Below, piece after piece: positions 10,687 through 21,633 of a stretch of 64,000 nt of DNA (the stretch's first letter is position 1; each line of letters starts with the position of its first letter). This stretch comes from Undaria pinnatifida (taxonomy: Eukaryota; Sar; Phaeophyceae; Laminariales; Alariaceae), in the NCBI GenBank assembly GCA_012845835.1, contig JABAKD010000022.1:5777444-5841443 (forward strand), read 5' to 3'. A program made the translations under genes and the position numbers. A model generated the notes under the pieces. That model searched no databases. It was not told the DNA's origin and was given only the letters and a program-made list of their open reading frames with translations.

Positions 10687-11605
10687 AGGGTGTTTGCGTA
10701 GATCAAATTATGGTTTGGTCTTGCGAACCAGGCTATTCACCATGTTCATAACCGAATCCGATATGAAAACGCTTGCGAAGACCCACAGCACGATTTTCGT
10801 TTTTTATGAAGACAAAAAATTCTACTAATTTTACCCAACACCTTGTCTTAGCCCGTCCTTCGCGACGTAGACCCGAACTCAGTCGGGCGCGCCGACGCAG
10901 CCCTTCAAATGGAACGGGGGCCTGTATTCAGCGGGAGCTCGTACCCTCTGTGCGGGCTGGTGCTGCTGCGCCTCCGATTTTTCAGGGAGCAGCTGTACCC
11001 GGAGTGCAGGGCATGGGTATGCTGCTGTCTAGGCAGTTGAACAGCGCAGCGTACGCAGCGATCGCGGGTGGGATGCAACAGCATCAACAGCATCAACAGC
11101 AGCTCCAGCAGCAGCTTCACCAGCAGCACCAACAGGAACAGCAGCAGCAGCATCAGCAGAAACAACAACAGCAGCAATAGCAGCAGCAACCACGGCAGGC
11201 AACAACGCACCAACCTCTTCCGCCTCCCATCCAAGACTCTACGAGCGCTCTTCCGCGTCTCGGGCCGGGGCGTTGCTCAGCGTCTGCGCTGCTACGCAAC
11301 AATACACGCAGCTGCAACACACGAGGCAAATCGTGATGCGATGGTGATTTCTTGCCAACTTCACGCCGCATATGCAGTGATTTGATTCGCCCGGGGTAAC
11401 CCGGGTGGTCTTGGCCAACGATATTTTCTTCTTTTCGAAACCCAAAAGACCCAAACCCAATCCGAAAATAATCTGGTCTTGAGGGCGTTTTTGGACGATT
11501 TTAGGGCGTTTGGGAACTTTATTTTGGGAAGTTGATTATTTTTTGGGACCGGGAGAATAGAAAATGACCAAACCAAACCATAATCTGATCTTCGCATACA
11601 CCATT
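10687..11605 (+). mobile_element. Gln-rich ORF region bounded by inverted repeats
   Basis: GATCAAATTATGGTTTGGTC near 10700 is the inverse of CAAACCATAATCTGATC near 11575, so about 0.9 kb is bounded by terminal inverted repeats of roughly 35 bp. Inside, a + frame to 11180 encodes a basic/Pro-rich segment (GAAAPPIFQGAAVPGVQGMG) followed by a Gln/His run from CAG/CAA repeats, stopped by a TAG within the run (CAA TAG CAG). The frame then continues as QQQPRQATTHQPLPPP. A different frame downstream reads YTQLQHTRQIVMRW then stop. I read it as a decayed Gln-rich gene or element, function unknown. Confidence 0.4.
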
Positions 11606-12129
11606 ATGTGTCGATGTTGCTGTGTCGTGCCGTGCTCGCCAGTCGCTGGAGATAGCAAGAAATCTGAACGTTAAAATCGGGGAATCTCGGGTACGGCAAT
11701 TCTTACGTACGTCCAAAACCCACGTTCTCACGCTTCGCTGCGCTGGTCCACGAGAATGTTTCGCCTTTTCGCGCGAGTACGTAGCAATTGCTTCTGTGAG
11801 GCGTTTTACTCGTACCTGGGTTGTTGTGGGGGCAACGTTGACGCTGGGTACCCAGGTATACAGCAGAGTGCTTTATTAACAGTAGTAGCTCGGTAAGATG
11901 GACACTGCTGTTGTTGTAGATCCCTTCGCTCAGGTTTGGGCGCGAAGATACGCCCCACCGCAGTGGCTTGTGTTGCCTAATCACACCCTCCAGGTTCGGC
12001 AACAGATACATAGTCTATATCAGTAGTCTACTGTTGTAGGGCTAGGCCCTGGTCCAGTATGTATACTCGAAGTAGTATATAGCGGTGTTGTTACCCGTCG
12101 AGAACCATGTCTTAAATGGATACCCGCTA

Positions 12130-12745
12130 ATTTCGGGAGAAAGTACCCGAGTACTCGCGAGTACGAATCTACGTATTTACGTCTGTTTTGGGCGGGTACC
12201 CGGGTACCCGTATATCATCCGAGTACCCGGCTAACAAACGGGTACCTGTCTAACTACTCGGGTACCCAGGACATTATTTTTCATCAAGCTCGGTCCTTAA
12301 AGTTTGCTGCGAATTAGCTACTACGAACAGAGTTGTTGTCACGCAAACAAAGGGTCCAGGATTCGGCATAAAACCCTGCCACAATGGACGATTTCCATAC
12401 ACCAGTAAAACAGACTACGCGATACAAAAGCATGGTAGATATGAATGTGTTTGTGGGTTCAAAGCACAGGCGGGTCAGGCGATAGACATGAGGCAGCATT
12501 TTCATTTTGGAAAAGGATTTCCTGGAGAAAATCGTACGAATAAGTACCCAGGGGACGTGATTTAGGGGGTGATAGTTGCCATGCCCGGGATTTTGAACGT
12601 CATCTATCGAGTACCCGGGTACCCGGGTACCCGGGTACCTGGGGACCAAATACTCGATGAGTATGAAATCCTACTCGTACCCGTGACGGGTATTGGCAAG
12701 CCGGGTAATACGCGGGAGTACCCGGGTAATTGGTAAAAGGGTAAC
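12130..12745. repeat. GGGTACCC palindromic repeats in two clusters
   Basis: Clusters at about 12130-12270 and 12605-12735 consist of GGGTACCC, GAGTACCCG and runs such as ACCCGGGTACCCGGGTACC. Each unit is self-complementary. About 330 bp of unremarkable sequence separates them. No gene is seen here. Confidence 0.75.
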
Positions 12746-12749
12746 ACCT

Positions 12750-14150
12750 CTAACGTATACTGCCAGTAATAAGAAAAAATAGCTGATATTGACAGGAATA
12801 TAAGCAAAATCCAGGAGCCGTTAATTTCAAGTGTCAAGTAAGTGGTCCCTGAGGGGCGTGCAGGGTTTTCGGTGTTGGGAAGCGTTCTCCTTATGGTTTC
12901 CGGTGTCGTTATTAATCTCTCCTTTGGGCTCGATGCCTAATAGACACAAAGCTGGCATTACGTACTCTAAAGGAACGGTATAGCACAGGCAGAGCAGAGT
13001 AGGTAGTGAGCGGCGTGGGGTGTCCTGCCTTGACCATCACCATCACCGTCACTTGCATTATCGCCCATATATGATGGCCTTGACGTGAATGTGACATATG
13101 ATATCACCTAGTTTCACCCCAACCACGACATGGTGTCACGTCGAATCTGTAGACTATCCATCTGCGGACCGCACTCCACAACATTTTTTTATGCTGAAGT
13201 TAGTGTAGAACGCACTCAGTTGCTTTCGCATCCCAACGCTAGCTGGCTCACCCTTCGGATCCCATTGTAGGTATAGCGTAAGCTGTCCCTATCAGTGGTC
13301 TTCGTTACAACCCCGGCAGCGCAAGCTGCCGTTGTATACGGATGCGTGTGTATGTCGACCCGGCCTGTCCCCTGAGGGTCAGGTTCGGTGGAGATAGCCA
13401 CCCGGAACGTCATCTTTCCGGGTAGTGTGGGACTTGCGTAAGCTCACCCACTAACAAAACCCCTGGCCATAAGAGATGGCCGTCCGCCGGACTTGGTCCA
13501 GATACGGTCCACCCTACCCATTCGGGCGTTGGTCCTAGTCAGTACAATATTTTTTATTTCAATAAAGAAAACCTGGTGTCTCAGGGTATCTGGGTATACT
13601 GCCTGCGGAACTGTTGGGATCAGCAGCTAGTATGCTGGAATCCACCAGGATTATTTCCCAGCGATTTATTATGGTCATTTTGGCTTTAGTTGGCATTAAT
13701 AACCGGGGCGGATGTAGCTCGGAGTTGGTAGCTGAGAAAATAACTCACCCATTGTACGTGTGCGAACAGTTTCTGTCTCTCCCTCTCTCCTCACTCTCTC
13801 GCTTACCTGTTTGTTCATTGTTGAGGTTTTCCGTTCTGTGGATGGCGTTTTGTGGAAGGTTCGTCGGTTTAGAGGATACTAGTAAAACAGTGTTGGATAT
13901 TGTATCGAAAGTTTCATTGTATCGTACGATAAAAAAAAAAAAAACATTGTCGATCACAAAAAAAAACGGCGTTTCGATAATATTTCGATAATTAGATAAT
14001 CGATCACGATATTCATACGATCAAACTATGAAAGGCTGAACGCCTCCCCGGGGGACACAGGGGACGCAACAACAAACGTCAGTAGATATGTACCGTAGAG
14101 CCATTGGCGTGCTTTGTCAGAAGGTCAGCGTTGTTTTCAGCTGGTTGTTT
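12750..14150. other. No supported gene
   Basis: The - strand between about 13530 and 13210 has a moderately GC-rich 65-codon ORF with no recognisable domain. An A-run near 13930 is followed by AT-rich sequence. Nothing else is supported. Confidence 0.35.
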
Positions 14151-14169
14151 GTCCCGAAGAAATGTCTGA

Positions 14170-14880
14170 ACGGGTATATACACAAGGGTGGGGGACCCCC
14201 CCCCCTTGCCACGAGGAGGGGAGGACCCCCCTCCTCCCTTTGCCATTTGGCGGGGGACCCCTGCCCTTGCCACAAGGAGGGCGCCCCCCCCTCTTGCCAC
14301 AAAGTGGGGGACCTCTCCCTTACCACAAGAAGGGGGACCCCCGCCCTTGAACCATTCCCCCCTTGCCACAAAGCCCCTGCCACAAAGCGGTGACTTTCCC
14401 CCTTGCCACAAGGTGCCCCCCCCCCCCCCCCCTGGCACAAGGAGGGTGACCTTCCCTCTTGCCACAAGGTGGGGGATCCCCCCCCCCTGCCACAAAGCGG
14501 TGACCCCCCCTTGCCACAAGGTGTCCCCCCCCACCACGAGGGTGACCTCCTCCCTTGCCACAAGATGGGGGACCCCCCCCCTTTGCCACAAGCCATGTGC
14601 TCCCTTCCCTATGAGATAAGATGACAAGATGGGAGACCACCCTGCCCTTGCCACAAGTTGGGGACCCCCCTCTCCCCTTGCCATAAGGCGGGTGACCCCC
14701 CCCTCACTACCACAAGGTGAGGGCTCTCCCCCTCGCCACAACGACGGGGGCCTCCTTTCTTGGCACAGGATGGAAGGCTCCTTGCCACAAGGGGTGGACC
14801 CTCCCCCGGGCTTGCCACGAGGAGGTGGGAGGGCGGGAAGCCCACCCTCTCGACATGTTTTCTCAAGGCCCTAAACTCCA
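14170..14880. repeat. CTTGCCACAAGG minisatellite, about 30 bp unit
   Basis: More than 20 degenerate units of CCTTGCCACAAGG-(T)GGGGGAC-CCCCCC. The unit is self-complementary (CCTTG...CAAGG, GGGGG...CCCCC), so each copy could fold on itself. It includes a C run of about 20 near 14411-14431. All overlapping ORFs (Gly/Pro/His-rich) are repeat artefacts. Confidence 0.9.
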
Positions 14881-15289
14881 CAGCGCATGACCTCCGCCCC
14901 CCTTGCCGAACGGGGTGGGAGAGCGAGCAGCCTACTCGCTAGACATGTTTTAGAAGGCCCCAAAAGCCATAGCGTGCCCTTCACGCCGAGAGTTTCAGCG
15001 GTTATGGAAAATGTCAAGAGAGCCGGACGACGTTCTAGAAAATGTCCGAGAGCCTGACGACATTCTAAATCACCCTGTGAGGGCATGCATTGCTATAATG
15101 CATGACCAACGTCGGGTATTGACTGGACCTTGGCTCATCAGAGTCATTGCCCCACATGCTCTCTCGATACTAGTAGTGTCTGTGCACCCACAGCAAGTGG
15201 ATTTTTGTTTTCTTTCTATCCTGCCTATTGCCTTTTCACACTTTTTCCGACTCCCTTTCTTGCCGTCAATCAGATGGTTACACAGCAGG

Positions 15290-15425
15290 CACCCCCCCCC
15301 CCCTCCACCTACGGTGCGTGCCTTCATTATTGCCGCGGGAAGGGTCTGGCATAGTCTTCCCTCGTCGACTCGCGTCAAATTGTGCGTACGTACACGCTAC
15401 GAGCAGGCGTTTTTTGCGTGCCATT
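15290..15425 (+). mobile_element. LINE reverse transcriptase C-terminal fragment
   Basis: The + frame reads PPTVRAFIIAAGRVWHSLPS and continues ST..K. The FF.R...W.SLP pattern is typical of the C-terminal end of CR1/Jockey-type LINE ORF2 proteins (family knowledge). A related copy lies inverted at 35085-35240 with TAVRAFIFFIARRL and LPSST. Both follow C-rich tracts and are short dead fragments. Confidence 0.5.
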
Positions 15426-16014
15426 TATTACACAAGCGAATGCCTCTTGTGGGAGGCCCATACCCGCCAAATCCACCTTAGGAGTTGCAATGTTTAAGAC
15501 TAGACCACCGGGGACTCCGGCCCATACAACGTTGAATAGAAGCGAAATCGCGAAACCAAGATGTGACGTGCCCTTCTCATTATTCGCTCCATTTCATTCT
15601 CTCGACCTATGCGCTACTGTAGGTGCATACCTTGTCGGGTAGTATTACTGCTGCCCAACGCGCAACGATTCTTCATGTATTAGTGTTGCGTGGCGGCCGT
15701 GCACGTCGCAAAAAGGCACACAAATATCCAGAATCGGTGAGATTGCTCACAAGTACGAGCGCAACTACTAGGAACAACACTTGGATAAGTACACGACGGC
15801 CGGAAAAGCGCCCCCCGCCCCTCCCTACGGCGCATGCCTCGTCGGTGGAATTCCGACGTGCTCCGTCCCGCCCCGATGTTGCCGGGGTGTGAGGGTCTAT
15901 GGTGTACGGACTACGGCTATGCACGAAATGGAGTGAGTGCACTACCCGGGTACCCTTTGGGGTTGCCTGTTAATGCTGTTCTTGTCGACCCCGTAACCTT
16001 TTTTCCGCCGGCAG

Positions 16015-16082
16015 ATGTGTCGTATATCATGTGGGACACCATCGATTCGAGGAGAAACCCGCCCGCTAGCATCTCGGTCAAG
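16015..16082 (+). CDS. Gene A exon: post-TM1 extracellular segment
   Basis: The acceptor TTTTTTCCGCCGGCAG precedes a 68-base exon ending AAG|GTGAGA. It enters in phase 1 and leaves in phase 0, reading VSYIMWDTIDSRRNPPASIS then VK. It joins in frame to the 17043 exon, placing this polar segment just before QEYFKFPDVAIC, where DEG/ENaC proteins have the linker after TM1. The TM1 exon itself was not identified upstream, and the nearby T-rich hydrophobic frames look intronic. Confidence 0.45.
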
Positions 16083-16094
16083 GTGAGAGAAAGC

Positions 16095-16860
16095 CGTACT
16101 CCCGCTTTAGTGCGGTAGGCCGTACTGTGGGCTCCGAGTTCAATGCGGCGAAAAGCGCTTGTCGCGGCTTCCTAAAGCGTGCTGGACTATCCCAGGATAG
16201 TTCGGGGTCCCACTTTAGTGCGGTAATAGCCCCCTGCCACGGCACCGCACCAATGAGGGAACTCGACTGTGGTGTTAGTATAGTATACCCTGACGGTATC
16301 CATAGCAGGGTAGTTATCCCTCTATAGTGCCGACGTGTGCCAGCCTGAAATGCCGGTACTACAGCGGTAGCCGGCACTACTTCGCACATTTCTACTGCTG
16401 GTTGTTTACATCTGTGCCAAGCGATGTCACAGGCACCATAGAGGGCAGCCGACACTGCTCAACCGGCACTGTAGACATACTTAAACCATATTAATAGCAA
16501 CTGGCCGCCGTGGCCGAAATATTCTCGGTCCCGTCTCGGTGTGATCTGTAATTCCCAATGACTCGTCCCGTTCCCCGATACCGGCGCAGTCGCAATCCTT
16601 CACCTTCACTAGTACGGTGCCTTGCCAGGCGGACAGTGCAGTGCCCGTACTAAACTGGGACCCCAAATTATCCAAGGATATTTGCGGTACTCTCTGTAGG
16701 ACGAAGTGGTGACGAGCGACTTTCACCGCACTGAACTGGGTCCACGCACTAAAAGGTACCGCACAAACACGGGACCACCACTGCTGTACCAGTATAAGAG
16801 TGAAGATGACCCTTCGTGCGCCCAGACCCGTCTCCCTATGCGACATGATGGTACAGTAGG
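16095..16860. mobile_element. Nested MITE family 2 copies (one inverted at 16315-16474)
   Basis: 16315-16474 is an inverted family 2 copy. It begins CCCTCTATAGTGCCGACG, contains GTGCCAAGCGATGTCACAGG (inverse of the core GTGAAATCGCTTGGCAC), and ends ACCGGCACTGTAGAC. On either side, 16100-16230 and 16600-16790 contain TTTAGTGCGGTA and, inverted, GACGAGCGACTTTCACCGCA. This is a sister subfamily with GTGCGGTGAAAGTCGCTCGTC as its core. All of it lies in the gene A intron between 16082 and 17043. Confidence 0.6.
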
Positions 16861-17042
16861 GGTCTTGCGATAAGGCGATGGCTTTCCAGAGCAGTGTGAC
16901 CGCCTTTTTGGGCGGAGCCGCTTGCCTGCCTTGCTCGAGAAGAACAGGACGACTTGAGCTTTTTTTAGTGTCTTGCTTTTTTTTTTTTTCTCCGGTAATG
17001 CTTTTGCCTTACGCGCGGCTTCCGCTTATCCCCCGTGCGCAG

Positions 17043-17156
17043 CAAGAATATTTCAAGTTCCCGGATGTGGCGATCTGCGCGAGTTTCTTGGAAGGCTGCC
17101 TCTCGCAAACCACGAACTGCTATGAAGACACGTCGCTCGGCATGTACAGTCAGTCG
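17043..17156 (+). CDS. Gene A exon: FPDVAIC motif, candidate ASC-type extracellular domain start
   Basis: The acceptor is CCCCCGTGCGCAG and the donor TCG|GTGAGT; 114 bases, phase 0 at both ends. It encodes QEYFKFPDVAICASFLEGC followed by LSQTTNCYEDTSLGMYSQS. The FPxVxIC pattern is the hallmark just outside TM1 in DEG/ENaC/ASIC (amiloride-sensitive channel) proteins, and the added cysteines fit a disulfide-bonded ectodomain. The upstream in-frame ATG at 16878 reads through a T-rich tract (16976-16990) that is better explained as the intron's polypyrimidine end. A chance match to the motif is possible. Confidence 0.5.
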
Positions 17157-17442
17157 GTGAGTGCCGGATCCTTTTTTCGAGGGCGCCTTACTACTTCCCC
17201 CTAGAAAATTGTTTGCTGGCTGTGCGGCGGACTCTCAGCTTGCTGCGACGGACACGTGGGATGGCGGTTCACGCTTCGCCCTCACAGCCCGCGGCGACTC
17301 CTCCTCCGGAGGCCTGTGTTTTTCTGTTTCGTGCGAAAAATAATCAGTTCTCGGATGGCATCATGCCCCGGGTGAATCAGGGTACCAAGTAAAAGTTGGC
17401 AGGGATATTCGCGGGCCATGACCGGAGCCGCGGATAGGGTCA

Positions 17443-17620
17443 GGACTTTTATATCATGGGTCGAGTCCGGTCGATCCTTCAAGAGGTGTTTCTGACGGGG
17501 TGGGTCGGGTCGGGTCGGATCGGTTTGGGAGGGGTTTCAAAATCTCACGGGTCGGGCCGGGTTACCCTGACCCGACCCGACCCGGGAGAAGAGACACCCG
17601 GCTTGCGAAAAGCCCCGCAA
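17443..17620. repeat. GGGTCGGGTC foldback repeat
   Basis: GGGTCGGGTCGGGTCGGATC at about 17503-17522 is followed by the inverse GACCCGACCCGACCCGGGAG at about 17570-17589. It is the same family as the arrays at 28440, 46340 and 47530. It lies in a gene A intron. The 64- and 60-codon ORFs over it are artefacts. Confidence 0.7.
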
Positions 17621-18787
17621 ATTAGGGTGTGTCCGTGTGTGGACCAATGAAAAATCCCGAAGTATCGGTGATTGACCAATGAACGGGTTTTGTCGACAAA
17701 GTGGTAAACTCAACTGCATTTTTTTTTGTCCTTTAATTAGCCGATTATCCCGCTTGAGAAAAAAAAATGCCTAAAACGTCTGCTGCACGGCGATGACAGA
17801 AAACCTCTGTCTTGCTGCCCTTTCGAGCCCCCTGTACCCGCATGCCGTTTTGCCGACTCCTTTTTGGAGACTTTTTGGTCCCTCAGTAGTTGTCGATTCC
17901 AGTTTAAGGGATCCACCCCTTATGTGAGACCAAATCTGGTACGAAACGTGCGGTACTATACGCTGCATCCTATGCGATTATTCTTTTTCCGATCCGACAT
18001 AGGATTTTCAACCAACCGAAGGCGTCGGGTGTGTACTTGCCGGGATTTAGTCCACCTATTCTCGAGAGATTTGTTCCAACTCGAACATTCCGATTCCCCG
18101 GTTCTCCGCCGACTGCGGTTCGAATTGAGGTCGACTACCCAAAAGCTGACCTAATAAAGTCTGAAGTAGCTTCAAATCAAGATATTGGGCCTGTCTGCTT
18201 GCGGGGGGCAGCTTCAGAACATTTATCGTTGAACTGTGCACCGTGGACAAAACCTGGTACTACATACGCCCGTGGAAAAGCGGGTTTTTGAGCTGGATAC
18301 CCCTCGGAGGGCCGCTGCACTTGGTTCCGAGGCGTGGATCGCTGATTTTTTCGGTTTATCGGCCACAAACAGGCTTCGAGCGTCTGCAAAACCTACGTCG
18401 TATCGAAACCAAATTCTAATGGCGTAGAGAAACAGCCGAACGACTATTGTGTGATTCAGTGAAAGCCATTTGATTTTGCCCAGAGGCGGAGTGGCACGAC
18501 GTGACGGCTCGAGTAACGCCACGGTACACGGGGGACCTAAACTGTCTGAACTTACGATCGTGGTGTTTCAAATATCAGGAGGGGGGGCTCTGGAACCTTA
18601 CCGACCCCCCCCCCCCCCCCCAACTTTGATTAACGAAAAAAAGCGTTCGGTCAACCCGATGGGGCTGTTACACTGACGTTCAATGTATAACCAAAACCGT
18701 TGCTAAGACACAGTGTGGACTGCGAAGATTGCGGTTGTTGTCAGACCGCCGGATGAATGGATCATGCTTCGGGAGTCAGTGAACCTA

Positions 18788-18870
18788 TCCATGTGTTTTG
18801 GTTGCTGTTCACCTCTCGGCGACAATCCAGGGCTTCATCGGGAGGATGTAATCGTCATGGCATCTTTTGT
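18788..18870 (+). pseudogene. Relic copy of the 19043 exon and its intron end
   Basis: TTGCTGTTCACCTCTCGGCGACAATCCAGGGCTTCAT matches the intron/exon junction of the next exon (TTTCACCTCCTGGCGACCGTCCAGGGCTTCCT) about 230 bases downstream. After the shared GGCTTC the reading frame is quickly lost (GGGAGGATGTAA). I infer a local duplication of the exon boundary that has decayed inside the intron. Confidence 0.5.
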
Positions 18871-19042
18871 ACTATTCCTTCTTACATGACCCCCCTGGCT
18901 TTTTCGTGGACAAATTACCCGGAATTTTTTTATTCAATACTTGTTTTTGCGACAGACTGAAAACGTTTTACCCATGCTTCGTGCAACGATGATGACTTAC
19001 GCCCGTCTTGTATTTCTCTTTCACCTCCTGGCGACCGTCCAG

Positions 19043-19207
19043 GGCTTCCTGGAGAACGCAACCGACTTTGACGCAGATGTTTTTCAGGAAGTCAAGGACA
19101 TCAGGGAGGCCTACCCTGCTTGCATGGTGATGCCGCTATCGAGGCTGACGGTTAACGAGACTGGGGTGCAGAACGGAGACATCACGTCTTTCGGCGCGTC
19201 ATTTTTG
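19043..19207 (+). CDS. Gene A exon: extracellular segment with N-glycosylation-type sites
   Basis: The acceptor is TTTCACCTCCTGGCGACCGTCCAG and the donor TTG|GTGAGA; 165 bases, phase 0 to 0. It encodes GFLENATDFDADVFQEVKDI, continues REAYPACMVMPLSRLTVNE and TGVQNGDITSFGASFL. ENAT and VNET are N-glycosylation sequons, consistent with an outside location. An alternative is a separate secreted protein starting at the ATG at 18974 or 18992, whose frame would look like a signal peptide (MTYARLVFLFHLLATVQG). The pyrimidine-rich run and the upstream relic make the intron reading more likely. Confidence 0.5.
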
Positions 19208-19209
19208 GT

Positions 19210-20340
19210 GAGAAATAACTGCAGCTGAAAACGCGAGGCGGCGGTACGCTGTTACCAGGGGGGAATTTATTTTTTTGCGGGGCTAGCTGCGGACGGGGGT
19301 GAATTTTGCGGGGATAGCTGTGGGGAGGGGGTGGGGGGGCGGGGGGCGGAAAACATCACGTCTTTCATCGCGTTCGTTTTTGTAGTATACACGTACAACT
19401 GCAGACGGGGGCGGGGGGGGGTGCTACGTTTGCTGTGAATACGGAGGGGACGTTTTTGTTAAAAAATCGACTTACAGCAGGAGGTGTGAGGGTGTGTAGG
19501 GAGAGGACGTTCTTTTTAGTAAGAATTGTAGCTGCAGACAAACGGGGGGGGGGGGGGGTGTACTCAGTTTGTGCATGGCCGCAGCCCTATGACCATAGAC
19601 CCTTGCATCCCTACTATGCCGGGATGGAGCACGTCGGGTTTTCACCAACCAGGCAGACATTGCTTGCACCAAGCGACACCTTGTGCCTACTTTCTTGCTT
19701 ATGGATGACAGCGGCAATGAGTTATACTTTGTTTTCTGGTGTGGCCGCTCCAGAGACAGCAATGGGTATTACTATGTAGCTGCCCCGTGGGTGCATTGCC
19801 ATATTCACACTACGTGATGCGATCATTCCCCGTGTGCGGAGTTTTGGTTTTCCATCCCGCACAATATGATCTACTCGATATCCATCCTGATGGGGCCGCC
19901 TATAAAACAAAAATATAAAAGAACGGCGCCCTGGTTGTCTAGCTCACGCAGTGATTGGCATGTTTTACGGCGTCTTTGCCAACCAACGCCAACCCCAATA
20001 TACATTAATGTGGGACGGGATAAATGGGGGGGGGGAGGGGTATGCTGTAACTGGGGAAGGGCCGATTTTTCAAGAAGAATCACAGCTGTAGACGGAGGGG
20101 TGTTTCGCAGTGATTCAGGAGGGGATGTTGTGTTGAATACGAATTACACCTGTAGACAAACGGGATTGGGTGTTATATGATTGGGGAGGGGACGTATTTT
20201 GCAATGCGAATTGCAGCTGCAGAAGCGGAATCCTTTTGCGGGGGTCGCTGTAGGCAAGGGGGCGGAGCGTGTATGATTTTCGCGCGAGTTGCAGAAGGGG
20301 TGTAAGTCGAGGGAAGCGATTGCGCTTTGTTTAACGCGTA
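19210..20340. other. G-rich intron with an inverted LINE tail
   Basis: G-rich degenerate repeats (GCGGGGATAGCTG, GAATTGCAGCTGCAGA, GGGGGTG) run from 19260 to 20300. On the - strand at about 19540-19665, KTRRAPSRHSRDARVYGHRA followed by a C-rich tract is the inverted counterpart of the LINE-like tail at 29125-29250. No exon is supported here. Confidence 0.5.
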
Positions 20341-20348
20341 GAACGCCA

Positions 20349-20423
20349 CGACTCGCCCGTCCTTGCATGCGTACGACTCGCCCGTCCTTGCATGCGTACG
20401 ACTCGGCCGTCCTTGCATGTGTA
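20349..20423. repeat. 25-bp tandem repeat, three copies
   Basis: Three successive copies of CGACTCGCCCGTCCTTGCAT plus GCGTA. The first two are identical and the third differs at two positions. It lies in a gene A intron. Confidence 0.95.
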
Positions 20424-20844
20424 GATTGCCGGTAGCACGCCGATGAGTCCCACGCGTCCCGCGTTTATATGTACGACAGACGACCACCACACCTACAATA
20501 GACCCCACGGCTCCCCTCGCGTATTCAATTTGCTGGTAATAGATCCCCCGCGCCTCCTGTTCCTTTCGTCCGCCGCGCTTACCGTGTATCTGACACATGC
20601 GCGTTGCCGCGACTACCACGTAGACAACACGGCTCATCTCGCGTGTTTGTAGCTGCTGGAGACACGCCCCCGGCGCCTCATGCCCCCCTCTTCGCCTCGC
20701 CGTACACACGATGAGACGCACGCCTTGGTTTGAATACCACGTAGTAAGCAACAAGGCTCGCCCGGCGTGTTTGAACTGCTGGTAAAAAGACCCCCGCTTC
20801 TCATGCCTCTCTCTTGCGCCGTGCCTTGTTTTTATCCAACGCAG

Positions 20845-21039
20845 ACGCTTTGGTCAGACGGTTCAGAAGATTTCGACTTCTCGGCGTCTCACATCTACAC
20901 TCAGTTTGTTTCGGTGTATTTCATCGACATCGACGCGGGCGTGGAAGCGATCGGAGAGGAAATCGTTGACGCGAAGATTCCGTACGAGCGAATCACTATC
21001 GAGGACGGGGAACCCTTCGTCGCGACGCAGAACCACATG
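20845..21039 (+). CDS. Gene A exon: acidic extracellular segment
   Basis: The acceptor is TTTTTATCCAACGCAG. The frame is open for 195 bases to a possible ATG|GTGAAT donor. It reads TLWSDGSEDFDFSASHIYTQ, then FVSVYFIDIDAGVEAIGEEI and VDAKIPYERITIEDGEPFVA. Codon content and length are protein-like and the phase (0 in) fits the 19043 exon. GTGAAT is a weak donor. If it is not used, the frame reads NETC...SWADLS and stops at 21094. No homologue is recognised. Confidence 0.45.
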
Positions 21040-21200
21040 GTGAATGAAACCTGCACAACACAAGCACGCTTTTCTTGGGCTGACCTGTCATGAGCCAAAA
21101 ACTACTATTAATAGTCGCACCATGCCATCAAATACTACAGGAGGTAGTGACGATTAAGTGATTACTTATTCATTAGGGGTTGTGCAGTAACTATTTTCAG

Positions 21201-21355
21201 CATTGGGGGAGACTAGAAGATACGAAAATGCTATTGTGTGGGAACCAAGTACTGGGGCATTCATACGTGTTCGAAAGTTAAGCGTTGTCGAGATTCGGGG
21301 CGCCTACATGTTTGAAAATGGTCAGAAGTCGTTCCTCAACCACTTTGTCAACGTA
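21201..21355 (+). CDS. Gene A exon: extracellular segment
   Basis: The acceptor CTATTTTCAG gives a 155-base exon (phase 1 in, phase 0 out) with donor GTA|GTAAGT. It reads LGETRRYENAIVWEPSTGAF, then IRVRKLSVVEIRGAYMFENG and QKSFLNHFVNV. The entry phase does not match the phase-0 exit proposed for the previous exon, so a small exon is missing between them or one boundary is misplaced. Confidence 0.45.
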
Positions 21356-21605
21356 GTAAGTTTTCGCTAACCTCCGAGGTTTTTGCTACGGATTTGGACG
21401 CGTCTGGCGCTTTCCCTGGTACGGCTGATTGCCGTTGGGGGGAACGGAGGGCAGGTGGAGTGGGGCTGGGGCGGAGTTGCGGAAGGGGCGTGGGTAGGTT
21501 AGTAGTAAAATTCCCGACGACGTGGAGTTTGGAGTTCCGACCAGTCCGTCGTTAGCGACCCTAGGGGATGATCATCGGAGATGCACGCGTCGTCGTCGTC
21601 GTCGT

Positions 21606-21633
21606 TTTTTTTTTTTTTTTTTTTTTTTTTTTT
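21606..21633. repeat. Poly(T) run of about 28 bases
   Basis: An uninterrupted T run preceded by a CGTCGTCGTC triplet repeat. The 94-codon - strand ORF ending in Lys/Arg runs here is an artefact. Confidence 0.95.

Noticed and set aside
14079-14741. 220-codon - strand ORF rich in Gly/Trp/Gln
   Set aside because: It is entirely within the CTTGCCACAAGG minisatellite and open in several frames.
16878-17042. ATG at 16878 as the start of gene A
   Set aside because: The frame runs through a T-rich tract and an ideal acceptor (CCCCCGTGCGCAG) that joins in phase to the exon at 16015-16082. Starting here would also remove the expected segment between TM1 and the FPDVAIC motif.
20349-20423. CRISPR-like array
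   Set aside because: Three 25-bp units are directly adjacent with no spacers; a simple tandem repeat. No CRISPR array was seen anywhere, as expected for nuclear DNA.
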